Below the pieces are notes generated by a model that was not told the DNA's origin, did not search any database, and saw only the letters and a program-made list of their open reading frames with translations. Positions 35,699 through 44,101 of a stretch of 64,000 nucleotides of DNA are shown here, piece by piece (position 1 is the first letter of the stretch; each line of letters starts with the position of its first letter). Location: assembly GCF_034009455.1 (NCBI RefSeq), contig NZ_CP125380.1, positions 4,911,501 through 4,975,500 of the forward strand, given 5' to 3'. The translations under genes were made by a program, and so were the position numbers. This DNA comes from Pseudomonas sp. P5_109. GTDB taxonomy: Bacteria > Pseudomonadota > Gammaproteobacteria > Pseudomonadales > Pseudomonadaceae.

Positions 35699-38116
35699 AT
35701 GCAAAGCCTTACTCTGTCCCGCGCACCGTTGGCATTAGCCATCGAACGGCAAAAGAAATTCCGCACGGTCGTGCCGGGTGCGCTGCTGACCCTGTTGCTG
35801 TTGGGGACCTCCCAGGTCGAGGCAGCCCCGGTGAACGTCAATGTGCCGGCCCAATCGCTGGCCAGTGCATTGCGCCAACTGGGCCAGCAGACCAACCTGC
35901 AGATTCTCTATAGCCAGGACATGGTCAATGGCATCAAGTCCACGGCGGTGTCCGGCAGCATGGAACCGGAACAGGCACTGAAAACCTTGCTGCTGGGGAG
36001 CGGCATCAATTTTCAGTTGAATGGCAACACCGTGTCGCTGGTGCCAGCGGTCGGTGACTCCAGTGCATTGCAGTTGGGCGCAACGTCCATCACTGGCGTG
36101 GCGCTGGGGCCGACCACCGAAGGTTCGCACTCCTACACCAGCGATGAAGTGACCATCGGCAAAGGCAACATCAAGCTCAAGGACATCCCACAGTCGGTGT
36201 CCGTCGTCACGCGCCAGCGCATGGACGACCAGAACATGAACAGCCTGCAGGACGCCATGCGTCAGGTCACCGGCGTGACCATCAAGACCTACAACTCCGG
36301 CTCCAGCCTCAACGACGTCTACATGCGCGGCTTCCTCGTCGACCAGGTGCAGGTCGACGGCGTTTCGCAGCCGACCGGCCAGGGCGACATGGCCACCAGT
36401 TTCGACCTGGCGATGTACGACCGCATCGAAGTGCTGCGCGGCCCGTCGGGCCTGTACCAGGGCGCGGGTGAACCCGGTGGTACGATCAACGTGGTGCGCA
36501 AGCGCGCCTTGGGTAAATTCGCCTTAGGTGGCGAACTGGCCGCAGGCTCCTACGATCACTACCGTTCCTCGGTGGACGTTACCGGCCCGCTGAACGACCA
36601 GGGCACCGTGCGCGGTCGCTTCATCACCGCCTACGAGAACAACAAGTCCTTCGTCGACTACGCGCAAAACGAACGCCCGATGATCTACGGTCGCCTGGAA
36701 TTCGACCTCGACCCGTCCACCACATTGTCGGTCGGCGGCGCTTACCAGAAAAACAACTCCACCCCGGCGTTCGGCTTGCCGGCCTATGCCGACGGCAGTT
36801 TGCTGGACGTTCCGCGCTCGACCTTCGTCGACGCCAAGTGGAACACCCTGAACGAGAAGGTCTGGGAATCCTTTGCCGAAGTTGACCACGCGCTGGACAA
36901 CGGTGGCCAGTTCAAGACCACCCTGACCTACCGCGACGCCGAAACCCCGCAGCGTAACTTCACCTGGGCCGACGGCGCTGTCGACCCGGCCACCGGTGAC
37001 AGCTGGGCCGTGGCCTACGACTACTACACCCACATCAAGTCCATTGGCGTCGACAGCTTCGTCACCACGCCTTTCGACTTTGCCGATCGTCAGCACGAGT
37101 TCACCGTGGGCGCCGAGTACCAGCACCTGGACAAGGACTTCACCTACGGCGGTGGCGAGTACTTTCCGATCAACGTGTTTGATCCGGGCAGCATCGACAT
37201 TCCCCGCAACGACTATGCGCACGTCAACGGCAACTGGTCCAAGTCCGACCAGTACGGTGTCTACACCCGCGCCAAGTTCAACGTCACCGACTGGCTCGAC
37301 GTCATCGGCGGCAGCCGTGTGACCTGGTACGAAAGCGATGCGAAGAACGCCAACGCCTTCTTCAACAACTTCGGCGAAGCCCACACCAGCATCAACCACA
37401 AGGTCGTGCCATACGGCGCTATTATCGGCAAGATCACCCCGCAACTGTCGACCTACTTCAGCTACACCGGCGTGTTCAAACCGCAGAGCGAAATCGGCAC
37501 AGACGGCGAGCCGGTCGGCCCGCGCAAAGGCAAGCAGTACGAGATCGGCCTCAAGCGCGAGTTCTACGACGGTCGCCTGAACGCCAGCATCGCCGCCTTC
37601 CGCATCTACGATGAAAACCGCGCCGAATACGACAACAACTCCGGCGCCTACATGACCGAAGGGCGGGCACGCAGCGAGGGTTGGGAAACCGAGCTGAGCG
37701 GGAACCTGACCGAAAACTGGAGCATCGTCACCGGTTACGCCTACACCTCCACCAAGTTCCTCGACGGTGACGACGCCAACAAAGGCAAGACCTTCAGCAC
37801 CATCACGCCCAAACACAACTTCAACCTGTGGACCAAGTACGAGTTCACCGACGGTCCGCTCAAGGACTTCAGCGTCGGCGGCGGCGTGCGTGCGGTCAGC
37901 GACACCTACTACCAGCGTGACGTGAAGTTCCAGCAAGGCGGTTATGCCATTACCACGGCGCAGGTCGGCTACAAGTTCAACGAAAACCTGTCGTCGACAC
38001 TGACCGCCAACAACCTGTTCGACCGCAAGTACTACGATCGTGTCGATGCCTCCTGGGGCACCAACTTCTACGGCGACCCACGCACCGTGACCCTGAGCCT
38101 GCGCGCGCAGTACTGA
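35699..38116 (+). CDS. fpvA: TonB-dependent ferripyoverdine receptor with signalling domain
   Basis: 805 residues. A signal peptide ends near residue 43 (SQVEAAP). It is followed by the N-terminal signalling domain (about 44-115, VNVPAQSLASALRQLGQQTNLQILYSQDMV), a TonB box/linker, the plug (about 155-280, IPQSVSVVTRQRM) and a 22-strand barrel ending in an aromatic Tyr (SLRAQY). It imports ferric pyoverdine and signals through an anti-sigma factor to the FpvI-type sigma factor at 22651-23133. Location next to pvdE and the synthetases supports it as the cognate receptor. Confidence 0.95.
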   Translation: MQSLTLSRAPLALAIERQKKFRTVVPGALLTLLLLGTSQVEAAPVNVNVPAQSLASALRQLGQQTNLQILYSQDMVNGIKSTAVSGSMEPEQALKTLLLGSGINFQLNGNTVSLVPAVGDSSALQLGATSITGVALGPTTEGSHSYTSDEVTIGKGNIKLKDIPQSVSVVTRQRMDDQNMNSLQDAMRQVTGVTIKTYNSGSSLNDVYMRGFLVDQVQVDGVSQPTGQGDMATSFDLAMYDRIEVLRGPSGLYQGAGEPGGTINVVRKRALGKFALGGELAAGSYDHYRSSVDVTGPLNDQGTVRGRFITAYENNKSFVDYAQNERPMIYGRLEFDLDPSTTLSVGGAYQKNNSTPAFGLPAYADGSLLDVPRSTFVDAKWNTLNEKVWESFAEVDHALDNGGQFKTTLTYRDAETPQRNFTWADGAVDPATGDSWAVAYDYYTHIKSIGVDSFVTTPFDFADRQHEFTVGAEYQHLDKDFTYGGGEYFPINVFDPGSIDIPRNDYAHVNGNWSKSDQYGVYTRAKFNVTDWLDVIGGSRVTWYESDAKNANAFFNNFGEAHTSINHKVVPYGAIIGKITPQLSTYFSYTGVFKPQSEIGTDGEPVGPRKGKQYEIGLKREFYDGRLNASIAAFRIYDENRAEYDNNSGAYMTEGRARSEGWETELSGNLTENWSIVTGYAYTSTKFLDGDDANKGKTFSTITPKHNFNLWTKYEFTDGPLKDFSVGGGVRAVSDTYYQRDVKFQQGGYAITTAQVGYKFNENLSSTLTANNLFDRKYYDRVDASWGTNFYGDPRTVTLSLRAQY

Positions 38117-38119
38117 TTA

Positions 38120-38150
38120 CCGGCAGCACCCCGCCGGGCCGTTTGATTTT
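38120..38150 (+). terminator. Possible fpvA terminator
   Basis: Immediately after the fpvA stop, CCGGC and GCCGG can pair around an 8-base loop, followed by GTTTGATTTT. The stem is short, and the adjoining REP pair may do the job instead. Confidence 0.35.
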
Positions 38151-38251
38151 GTAGGAGCGAGCTTGCTCGCGATGGTCGTTAACGAAGACGCGTGTTGACT
38201 GGATAAACGCAACGCCTTTGAGACCATCGTGAGCAAGCTCGCTCCTACAGT
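38151..38251. repeat. REP pair between fpvA and the GGDEF gene
   Basis: GTAGGAGCGAGCTTGCTCGCGATGG and the inverted CCATCGTGAGCAAGCTCGCTCCTAC bracket about 45 bases. Confidence 0.88.
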
Positions 38252-38366
38252 GTGGATCACTTTCCGGTTCTGTTTTCTGCGGTGTGTATGTGACAACTGG
38301 GCGCTCTCTGCCTATCCTGCAAGGCAGTCATTGCCCCCTCACGACACTCCCATTCATGGATCGAAA

Positions 38367-39980
38367 ATGGCGACGCCAGCTGATGCCCCCAACCGCGCCA
38401 TCAACGAGCAAGGTAACCGCGCGAAGCTGTCCAGGCCCTTGCCCATCGACCTGCGAGGACTGATTCTTTTCTTCGTCCTGCTGTCGGTCCTGGCGACGCT
38501 GTGCAACAGCCTCTACGTCGCTTACCGGGTGCAGCGTCAGTCCCTGATCCATACGACGCTTGAGGCCAACGCAGCCTACGCAGCCAAGGTCGCCTCCAGC
38601 ATCGGTGAGTTTCTGAACTCGGCGCACAGTCGCTTGAACTACAGCGCCAATACGCTTGGCCAGCACTGGAGCGACCCCGAAGTGCTGCGCAAGGAAGCCA
38701 TTCGCCTGCAAGCCCAGGACTCCGATTTCAACTCCATCGCAATCATGGATGCAACCGGCAAGGTGCTGCAGGCCTATCCCGACACCGCGCAGATTGTCGG
38801 CGCCACGTTGACTTCGCAGGGCGTCCAGCAGCTACTCAAGGAGCGCCGCCCATCGGTCAGCGCGGCCTATATCTCCATGGCAGGCAACCTGGTGGTGTTC
38901 ATTTCACAGCCGGTTTTCAACGCTTCGGGGGAATTCCTCGGCGTCGTCGGCGGCTCCGTCTACCTGCTCAAGCAAAGTGCCTTTCATACGGTCATCAGCC
39001 GGCATTTTCATCACGAAGGGACCTTTGCTTTCGTCGCCGACGGCAATCGCCGGCTGCTGTATCACCCGGACCAGAAGCGCATCGGTGAAGTCCTCGGCTG
39101 GAGCCTGACGGTCGATGCGGCCTTGCGCGGCGAACGTGGCTCCCTGGAAGGCCCGAACTACAAAGGTGTTCCCATGCTCGCCGGTTTTGCCCAGGTGCCG
39201 GACGCCAACTGGGCGGTCGTCGTGCAACAACCCAGGGACCGCAGCCTCGCCCCGCTGGGCCAACTCATGCGCGACATGGTGCTGGGCATGATTCCCGCCG
39301 GGCTGTTGGGTCTCGGGCTGATTCTGGCGGGTACGGCATTGATCGCTCGCCCGCTGCGCCAGTTATCGCTCGCCGCCGACCAGTTGGCCGCGCCGCAAAC
39401 GACCAGGCAACTGCAACAGATCCATGCCTGGTACCGCGATGCGTCGGCGATTCGCCAGGCAATGCTGACCGGCGTGCAGCTACTCCAGCAAAAGCTCGGC
39501 CAGCTCAGCCATGAAGCGCAAAGCGATCCCCTGACCGGCCTGGCAAATCGAAGGGCCATGGGCAGCGTTCTCGAACTGCTGGAAAAAACCGGGCAAGCGT
39601 ATTCGGTGCTGGCGCTGGATATCGATCACTTCAAAAAGGTCAACGACACCTTCGGCCATGACGCCGGTGACGTAGCACTGAAAACGGTCGCCGACATCCT
39701 CAAGCAAAACTCGCGGACCGGCGACCTCGCCTGCCGCTCCGGTGGTGAAGAGTTCGCGCTGATCCTGCCGGACACGTCGCTGGATACCGCCAGGACCATT
39801 GCCGAACGGATACGCGAACACATCGAGCAGACCGACGTACCGCAGGTTGGCTGGCTGACCATGTCCATCGGCGCGGCTTGCCGGGACGCAGACACCCCGA
39901 CGCCCGAAAGCGTGCTCAAACGCGCCGATGAGCGTCTCTACCTTGCCAAGCAGAGCGGGCGTAACCGCGTGATGGCCTAG
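38367..39980 (+). CDS. Diguanylate cyclase with periplasmic dCache sensor
   Basis: 537 residues: membrane helix near 30-50, periplasmic Cache-type sensor (about 55-310), second helix (about 315-340), and a GGDEF domain (about 380-535). The active-site motif RSGGEEFAL is intact. The product-inhibition site RTGD lies five residues before it, so it should make c-di-GMP and be feedback-inhibited. No EAL domain. The start is uncertain: an upstream in-frame GTG lies inside the REP at 38229, so the ATG at 38367 is preferred. Confidence 0.88.
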   Translation: MATPADAPNRAINEQGNRAKLSRPLPIDLRGLILFFVLLSVLATLCNSLYVAYRVQRQSLIHTTLEANAAYAAKVASSIGEFLNSAHSRLNYSANTLGQHWSDPEVLRKEAIRLQAQDSDFNSIAIMDATGKVLQAYPDTAQIVGATLTSQGVQQLLKERRPSVSAAYISMAGNLVVFISQPVFNASGEFLGVVGGSVYLLKQSAFHTVISRHFHHEGTFAFVADGNRRLLYHPDQKRIGEVLGWSLTVDAALRGERGSLEGPNYKGVPMLAGFAQVPDANWAVVVQQPRDRSLAPLGQLMRDMVLGMIPAGLLGLGLILAGTALIARPLRQLSLAADQLAAPQTTRQLQQIHAWYRDASAIRQAMLTGVQLLQQKLGQLSHEAQSDPLTGLANRRAMGSVLELLEKTGQAYSVLALDIDHFKKVNDTFGHDAGDVALKTVADILKQNSRTGDLACRSGGEEFALILPDTSLDTARTIAERIREHIEQTDVPQVGWLTMSIGAACRDADTPTPESVLKRADERLYLAKQSGRNRVMA

Positions 39981-40009
39981 GCGCTGCGCGAAACCGGCGA
40001 CTCAGGCCT

Positions 40010-40291
40010 CTACGGTTTGGGCTGTTTTTCATCGTCCATCGAGCCGCTTGAGGTCGCTGCGTCCTTTTCCATCTCATGGGATTCGGCGCCGGAGTTTGAA
40101 CCCGAGGCCTCCTCGCCCTTTTTATCGGCCTTCTCGTTTTTGGGTTCATCGCCCCGAGGCTGGTTGATACCGGGAATGGCAGCCGGTGGTGCGGCTGAGC
40201 CCGCCATCGCGTTCTCGATGACCAGTGCAAAAGACGAAGCCGTCGACAGCAGGCCCGCCGCCATGAGCGCGAGCATTTTTCTGTTGATCAT
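40010..40291 (-). CDS. Small secreted hydrophilic protein, unknown function
   Basis: 93 residues with a clear signal peptide (MINRKMLALMAAGLLSTASSFALVIENAMAGSA). After it comes a mature part dominated by Gly, Ser, Glu, Lys and Asp, with no hydrophobic core. It is probably a disordered periplasmic protein. GGGAAG lies 7-8 bases before the ATG. I recognise no family. Confidence 0.6.
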   Translation of the reverse strand: MINRKMLALMAAGLLSTASSFALVIENAMAGSAAPPAAIPGINQPRGDEPKNEKADKKGEEASGSNSGAESHEMEKDAATSSGSMDDEKQPKP

Positions 40292-40377
40292 TGAGGTCTT
40301 CCCGGTGAGGTATAAAACCTTGGAAGACCCGGCTTCGGCAAAGGTGCAGACGCTCTGACGAACGGCAAAGGTCGGGT

Positions 40378-40884
40378 TTAGAGATCTGCCTTGTTGTCGT
40401 GCGCGTCGGCCCGCAGTTGCTCGGTGTCGACGCGAACGAAAACCGAGTCGCCGACAGCGGTCAGGACATCCCCGGCGAAGACCTCGCAGATGACCCGGCT
40501 CTTGCGCCCGACCTCACCTTCGACCTTCGCCCGCAATGTCAGCAGAACGCCCATTGGCGTAGGCTTGATGAACTTGATGCCGAGGTTGCCGGTGACGCAG
40601 GTGATGTGCGGCGAGCTGCCCACTTCGCGTTGTTCCGCGCGGTAGTGATAAGCCATCGCCGCCCAGTTGGAATGACAATCGACCAGCATCGCAATCAAAC
40701 CGCCGTAGACCAGGTCCGGCCAGCCGCAATACTTGTCATCGGGCATATGCTGCGCCATGACATGCACCCCGTCCTCATGCCAGAAGCTCTTGATGTGCAG
40801 CCCGTGCGGATTCTGGCTGCCGCAGCCATAACAAACGCCTTCAGGCGCGGCGATGTCTTGAAGCGAGGTGTCCTGCGTGGTCAT
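40378..40884 (-). CDS. PaaI-type hotdog thioesterase
   Basis: This 168-residue single hotdog-fold protein has the N-terminal CYGCGSQNPHGLHI motif, LVYGGLIAMLVDCHSNWAAM (catalytic helix with Asp) and VRVDTEQLRA near the end. Relatives hydrolyse acyl-CoA thioesters; substrate unknown. GGAAAGG precedes the ATG. Confidence 0.85.
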   Translation of the reverse strand: MTTQDTSLQDIAAPEGVCYGCGSQNPHGLHIKSFWHEDGVHVMAQHMPDDKYCGWPDLVYGGLIAMLVDCHSNWAAMAYHYRAEQREVGSSPHITCVTGNLGIKFIKPTPMGVLLTLRAKVEGEVGRKSRVICEVFAGDVLTAVGDSVFVRVDTEQLRADAHDNKADL

Positions 40885-40916
40885 TGCCTTTCCATCCTTA
40901 ATGCCGGGTGATTGAA

Positions 40917-40942
40917 AGCGGACCGGGTCGCCCCGGTCCGCT
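40917..40942 (-). terminator. Hairpin terminator of the glyoxalase-fold gene
   Basis: A perfect 11-base-pair stem (AGCGGACCGGG pairs with CCCGGTCCGCT) with a TCGC loop lies 8 bases after the glyoxalase-gene stop. On the minus strand it is followed by TTTC. It separates that gene from the thioesterase gene. Confidence 0.65.
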
Positions 40943-40950
40943 GCGCCTGA

Positions 40951-41487
40951 TCAATATTGGCAAAAGCGAATCCGATTACCGAACGGATCGTAGACTTGCA
41001 GCTCCTTGCCCCAGCCCTGCTGAACAATATCCGGGCGTCCGTAGCCGTAGCGCTTGCCCTGCAACTCGTCCCTGAGCAGTTCGATGTTGTGCGTCGGCAC
41101 GAACACCGTCGAACCCGGGCTGGCATCGCCGTGATGTTCGGAAAGGTGCAGTTGCAGCCCATCGCGACTGATGCCCAGGTACAGCGGCAGATCAGCCTCG
41201 AAGCGGTGCTCGAACTCGACGCTGAAACCGAGGAAATCCAGATAGAACTCCCGCGCCTTGGCTTCGTCGAAACTGCGCAAGATGGGGATCGGTCTATCGA
41301 AGGTAATGCTCGGTGCTGACGGGGTATTGGCCTGGGCCAGCAACGCCGATGCGGTGTTCCAGTCCTTGTAGCCCAGTTGCTGCGCGACCAGTTCCAGCGC
41401 GGTGGCATGAGTCACCGCCTGATTGCGCTCCTCCAGCGAGGCGCGCAACTGCTTGGCCATTTGCTTGGCTTGCTCGATTGAAAACAT
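40951..41487 (-). CDS. Glyoxalase/bleomycin-resistance-fold protein with N-terminal helical extension
   Basis: 178 residues. The N-terminal 55 residues are helical (QAKQMAKQLRASLEERNQAVTHATALELVAQQLGYKDWNTASALLA), as in glyoxalase-superfamily proteins of this size. The rest is one vicinal-oxygen-chelate module (AREFYLDFLGFSVEFEHRFEADLPLYLGISRDGLQLHLSEHHGD ... VYDPFGNRIRF). It may bind or detoxify an antibiotic or aldehyde adduct; function unproven. The start at 41487 has AGGAG. Confidence 0.85.
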   Translation of the reverse strand: MFSIEQAKQMAKQLRASLEERNQAVTHATALELVAQQLGYKDWNTASALLAQANTPSAPSITFDRPIPILRSFDEAKAREFYLDFLGFSVEFEHRFEADLPLYLGISRDGLQLHLSEHHGDASPGSTVFVPTHNIELLRDELQGKRYGYGRPDIVQQGWGKELQVYDPFGNRIRFCQY

Positions 41488-41694
41488 GGCTACTCCTGTG
41501 GCCGAGATGCTCTGGTGCTCGCATTGCCAAACCTCGACCGTCAAGAGAGGCGATTGGGTTCGTATGAAGCGGAGATGCTTTCACCTTTCCCAACGGGAGC
41601 GAGCGGCCGGCAGCATCGGGCCGGGGTCGATGATACATAGCCGACAGGGGATGCGGAAGATGTTCACGGCAGTACCCTGTCCGAGCCCTGAGGA

Positions 41695-42159
41695 CTATTC
41701 CCTCAGACGTGAAAGTTGCTGAACCAAAAATGCCCCGACGGTCACTGCGCTGGCTGCCCATGCGCAAGCCACCTGCCAATGCCTGAGCGGACCGAACGTA
41801 TCGCCCATCAGGAAACCGCTCGAAAGCACAAACAGAAACAACGCAACTGCCGCCAACGCGACGCGTGGAATCGCCATCAACCATCGCCACCAGGCACCGG
41901 GTTCAAAGCGCCGCGTGCCCCAACGAGTCAACGCTGTCAGCCCCGCCAGCAGCGGTGCGGCAATTACCAGCAGGATAGGAATGATAACGAGCGCCAGCGT
42001 GGGCTCCACTTCGCCGCCGTCCTCGCCGGGCGTGTAGAAGCTTTCCATCCAGATATCCTTGCACAGGGCGAAAGTAAGATAAATGACGGCGACAGGGGCG
42101 ATGGGGAATATCAGGCAACTGATGAGGTTTTTTAGGGCTTTCACTGGTTTGGAGGTCAC
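41695..42159 (-). CDS. Small four-helix membrane protein, unknown function
   Basis: 154 residues with four predicted membrane segments (LISCLIFPIAPVAVIYLTFAL, TLALVIIPILLVIAAPLLAGL, RVALAAVALFLFVLSSGFL, WQVACAWAASAVTVGAFLV). No family is recognised. The start at 42159 is a GTG with no strong ribosome site, so the start is uncertain. A REP unit begins 7 bases upstream. Confidence 0.6.
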   Translation of the reverse strand: MTSKPVKALKNLISCLIFPIAPVAVIYLTFALCKDIWMESFYTPGEDGGEVEPTLALVIIPILLVIAAPLLAGLTALTRWGTRRFEPGAWWRWLMAIPRVALAAVALFLFVLSSGFLMGDTFGPLRHWQVACAWAASAVTVGAFLVQQLSRLRE

Positions 42160-42166
42160 TTGATCT

Positions 42167-42268
42167 TGTAGGAGCTGGCTTGCCAGCGATGGTCGTTAAC
42201 GATAACGCGTGTGAACTGGATAAACGCGGTGCACTTGAGTCCATCGCCGGCAAGCCGGCTCCTACAGG
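42167..42268. repeat. REP pair, GCTGGCTTGCCAGC variant
   Basis: GTAGGAGCTGGCTTGCCAGCGATGG and the inverted CCATCGCCGGCAAGCCGGCTCCTAC lie about 50 bases apart. Beyond the pair, up to the GNAT stop at 42398, nothing else is evident. Confidence 0.88.
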
Positions 42269-42397
42269 CATTGCGTTATCGGTGTTTCCCGGAATTGCGT
42301 GAAAACCTTTTTTGATACCGCCAATTAACGGGCAGTTTTTTCGTACTTCGCAGTGCTTTGCCTCTGGCAAGGCACTTGATCGGTGACGTCGTATTGG

Positions 42398-42847
42398 CTA
42401 TGTGATCTCAACCAATGACTTCATATGCGTCGCATGTTCAGCGTGTATCGGCTGGAACCCGCAGCGAAGGTAAAAGGCAGCGCCCTCGGGCGTGTCCGTG
42501 GACAGTCGCACAACGCGAAAATGCCCAGACGCCAGTTCCAGTAGCTGCTGCACCAGCGCTTTGCCCACATTCCGGCCCCTTGATGCAGGGGCGACGTACA
42601 CCCGCCGTAATCTTCCTACGCCCGGTTCGGAAAATGGATCGGATGAAAGACCTCCAACGGCTATCAGCCGTCCGTTGCGAAACACCCCCAAAAGGCACTC
42701 ACCTTGCTGATCGAATCGATTGGCGCCGCTTTCCCATTCCGCAATCAATCGGGTGAGGAACCTGAAGCCTTCTGCAACCGCCTGCTCTTCCAGCTCGCGA
42801 ATTTGCGGTGCGAGCCCGGAGATTTTACATATCACCCATTCGTCCAT
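42398..42847 (-). CDS. GNAT-family acetyltransferase
   Basis: 149 residues with the acetyl-CoA motif RRVYVAPASRGRNVGKALVQQLL and the C-terminal LSTDTPEGAAFYLRCGFQPI. Small-molecule and protein acetyltransferases share this fold; substrate unknown. Its ATG lies inside the end of the upstream antitoxin-like gene (23-base overlap), so translation is probably coupled. Confidence 0.85.
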   Translation of the reverse strand: MDEWVICKISGLAPQIRELEEQAVAEGFRFLTRLIAEWESGANRFDQQGECLLGVFRNGRLIAVGGLSSDPFSEPGVGRLRRVYVAPASRGRNVGKALVQQLLELASGHFRVVRLSTDTPEGAAFYLRCGFQPIHAEHATHMKSLVEIT

Positions 42848-43025
42848 TGATATTGCTCTTTGACTCGATGAGGGCTCGCATATCTTCCATCATCCGATTA
42901 TGCGGGACATTCGGGCGCGGGTCGTCAATCGAAGCTTGCACCTTGGCGCGGAACCAACGGTCATGGCTGGCGACTTGCTCTTCGGTCTCCAGCCCGGAAA
43001 CGATGGGGGAAAGTTCGGCGTTCAT
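42825..43025 (-). CDS. Orphan antitoxin-like (stability-determinant/RelB-type) protein
   Basis: About 66 residues containing ETEEQVASHDRWFRAKVQASIDDPRPNVPH and MMEDMRALIESK. This is the pattern of the small antitoxins that sit before ParE/RelE toxins in proteobacteria. The start at 43025 is chosen because GGAGGC lies 4-5 bases upstream; an upstream ATG at 43052 lacks this. No RelE/ParE toxin follows; the next gene is the overlapping GNAT gene. It could be a remnant or a rewired pair. Confidence 0.7.
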   Translation of the reverse strand: MNAELSPIVSGLETEEQVASHDRWFRAKVQASIDDPRPNVPHNRMMEDMRALIESKSNINGRMGDM

Positions 43026-43341
43026 TTTGGCCTCCAGAGCCGCTGTCGTCATTGGCAATGATGAATGTCATTGGATTAACCGACCATTGCGTCGCGTCAG
43101 ATCGTAAGGGCTGTACGTCCGAGGGCCAACCGCAAACTTTCGTAGGACTCTTCCTGCCGACTCCGAGGAGTTCAACGCTCTTTGACAAGGTAAAACAGCA
43201 GGTTAAAGACCACTCGATAGTGCTTGTTTAAGCGGCCTACAGGTTACTTCATGAAAGCCACAACGCCTTGCGTCGTTGCCTACAGGTACGCCAGAATCCG
43301 CCGGCTTGTGCGCCTTGGGGGGTGTCGGTAACTTGAGTCCG
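43026..43341. other. Gap with no recognised gene
   Basis: Contains the upstream region of the antitoxin-like gene and about 200 bases before the structured leader. I see no ribosome site with a plausible reading frame and no repeat. Confidence 0.4.
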
Positions 43342-43561
43342 TCACTGATTGTCAGTGATCGGGTTTAGTAGCCCGATGAGGTTGAACGGTTGCACAAGTT
43401 TCATCCAGTCGGACATTCGTCTGCACTTGATGGTGGCTGTGTGCATGGCGCCCTCGGGCGCGCCGGTTCGCTTCCTCACCGGTCTACTAACTTGCGCACA
43501 GCCGCCACCCTTTCGTTTAGTAGCGAGATGGTTGTGGGCTCACTACTAGAGGAAGATTTTT
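43342..43561 (+). ncRNA. Structured leader RNA upstream of the DUF6124-like gene
   Basis: Several hairpins run in order. TCACTGA-TTG-TCAGTGA (43342-43358) is followed by TCGGG/CCCGA (43359-43376). A 14-pair stem joins 43431-43444 to 43494-43507 with only two G-U pairs. Inside it are a GGCGCC/GGCGCGCC hairpin and CCGG/CCGG. TTTAGTAG and CTACTAA motifs recur in the loops. The leader ends in GAGGAAG before the ATG at 43562. I recall near-identical leaders before several small genes in P. fluorescens genomes. Function unknown. Confidence 0.65.
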
Positions 43562-43909
43562 ATGTTCAAGGTCACTCCAAATCCGCCGGACTCCGACCCG
43601 GCCTCGCCGTACGAAAGCCCCGACTCAACACAACTCCACGAAACCGCCGAACGAGCCCTCGATCCCGGCCCCAAGATCATGGCCACCCCGCGCACACCGA
43701 GCTCCATGTTCATCGTCAATCCCGAACTCAGTACCGAAACCCTGCTGGTGCACGCCTGCGAATCGCTGGCGTCGGCCAATGTCATGGCCAACGATCTGGT
43801 GGATCATCTGCAGGGGACGAGTCGCAATGCGCTGTTGGGGATTGCGCAGGTGATCATGCTGGGGGAACTGGCGGTGAATCGGGCGCTGGATCGGCTTGAT
43901 CCGCCTTAG
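43562..43909 (+). CDS. DUF6124/DUF3077-type small pseudomonad protein
   Basis: 115 residues. The N-terminal half is Pro/Ser-rich and probably disordered (MFKVTPNPPDSDPASPYESPDS). The C-terminal half is helical (TLLVHACESLASANVMANDLVDHLQGTSRNALLGIAQVIMLGELAVNRALD). This matches my memory of a multi-copy Pseudomonas family of unknown function. GAGGAAG lies 6 bases before the ATG, and the gene follows the structured leader. Confidence 0.72.
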   Translation: MFKVTPNPPDSDPASPYESPDSTQLHETAERALDPGPKIMATPRTPSSMFIVNPELSTETLLVHACESLASANVMANDLVDHLQGTSRNALLGIAQVIMLGELAVNRALDRLDPP

Positions 43910-43940
43910 TAGCCATCACACTGATGGTGAAGGCAGTCAC

Positions 43941-44074
43941 CTGTGGCGAGGGGGCTTGCCCCCGTTGGGTCGCGAAGCGGCCCCAAAACCAGCCATCGCG
44001 GTTCTTCAGGCATACCGCGCTGTTCGGGTTTACGGCTGCTGCGCAGCCGAACGGGGGCAAGCCCCCTCGCCACA
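43941..44074. repeat. Composite 134-base inverted-repeat element, copy 2
   Basis: CTGTGGCGAGGGGGCTTGCC at one end and its reverse complement at the other, with a core including GGGTCGCGAAGCGGCCCC and TGTTCGGGTTTACG. It is nearly identical to copy 3 at 45178-45312, in the same orientation, on the other side of the hydrolase gene. Confidence 0.88.
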
Positions 44075-44101
44075 AAAGCCCGACCAAGGAGAATTCAGCG
44101 G

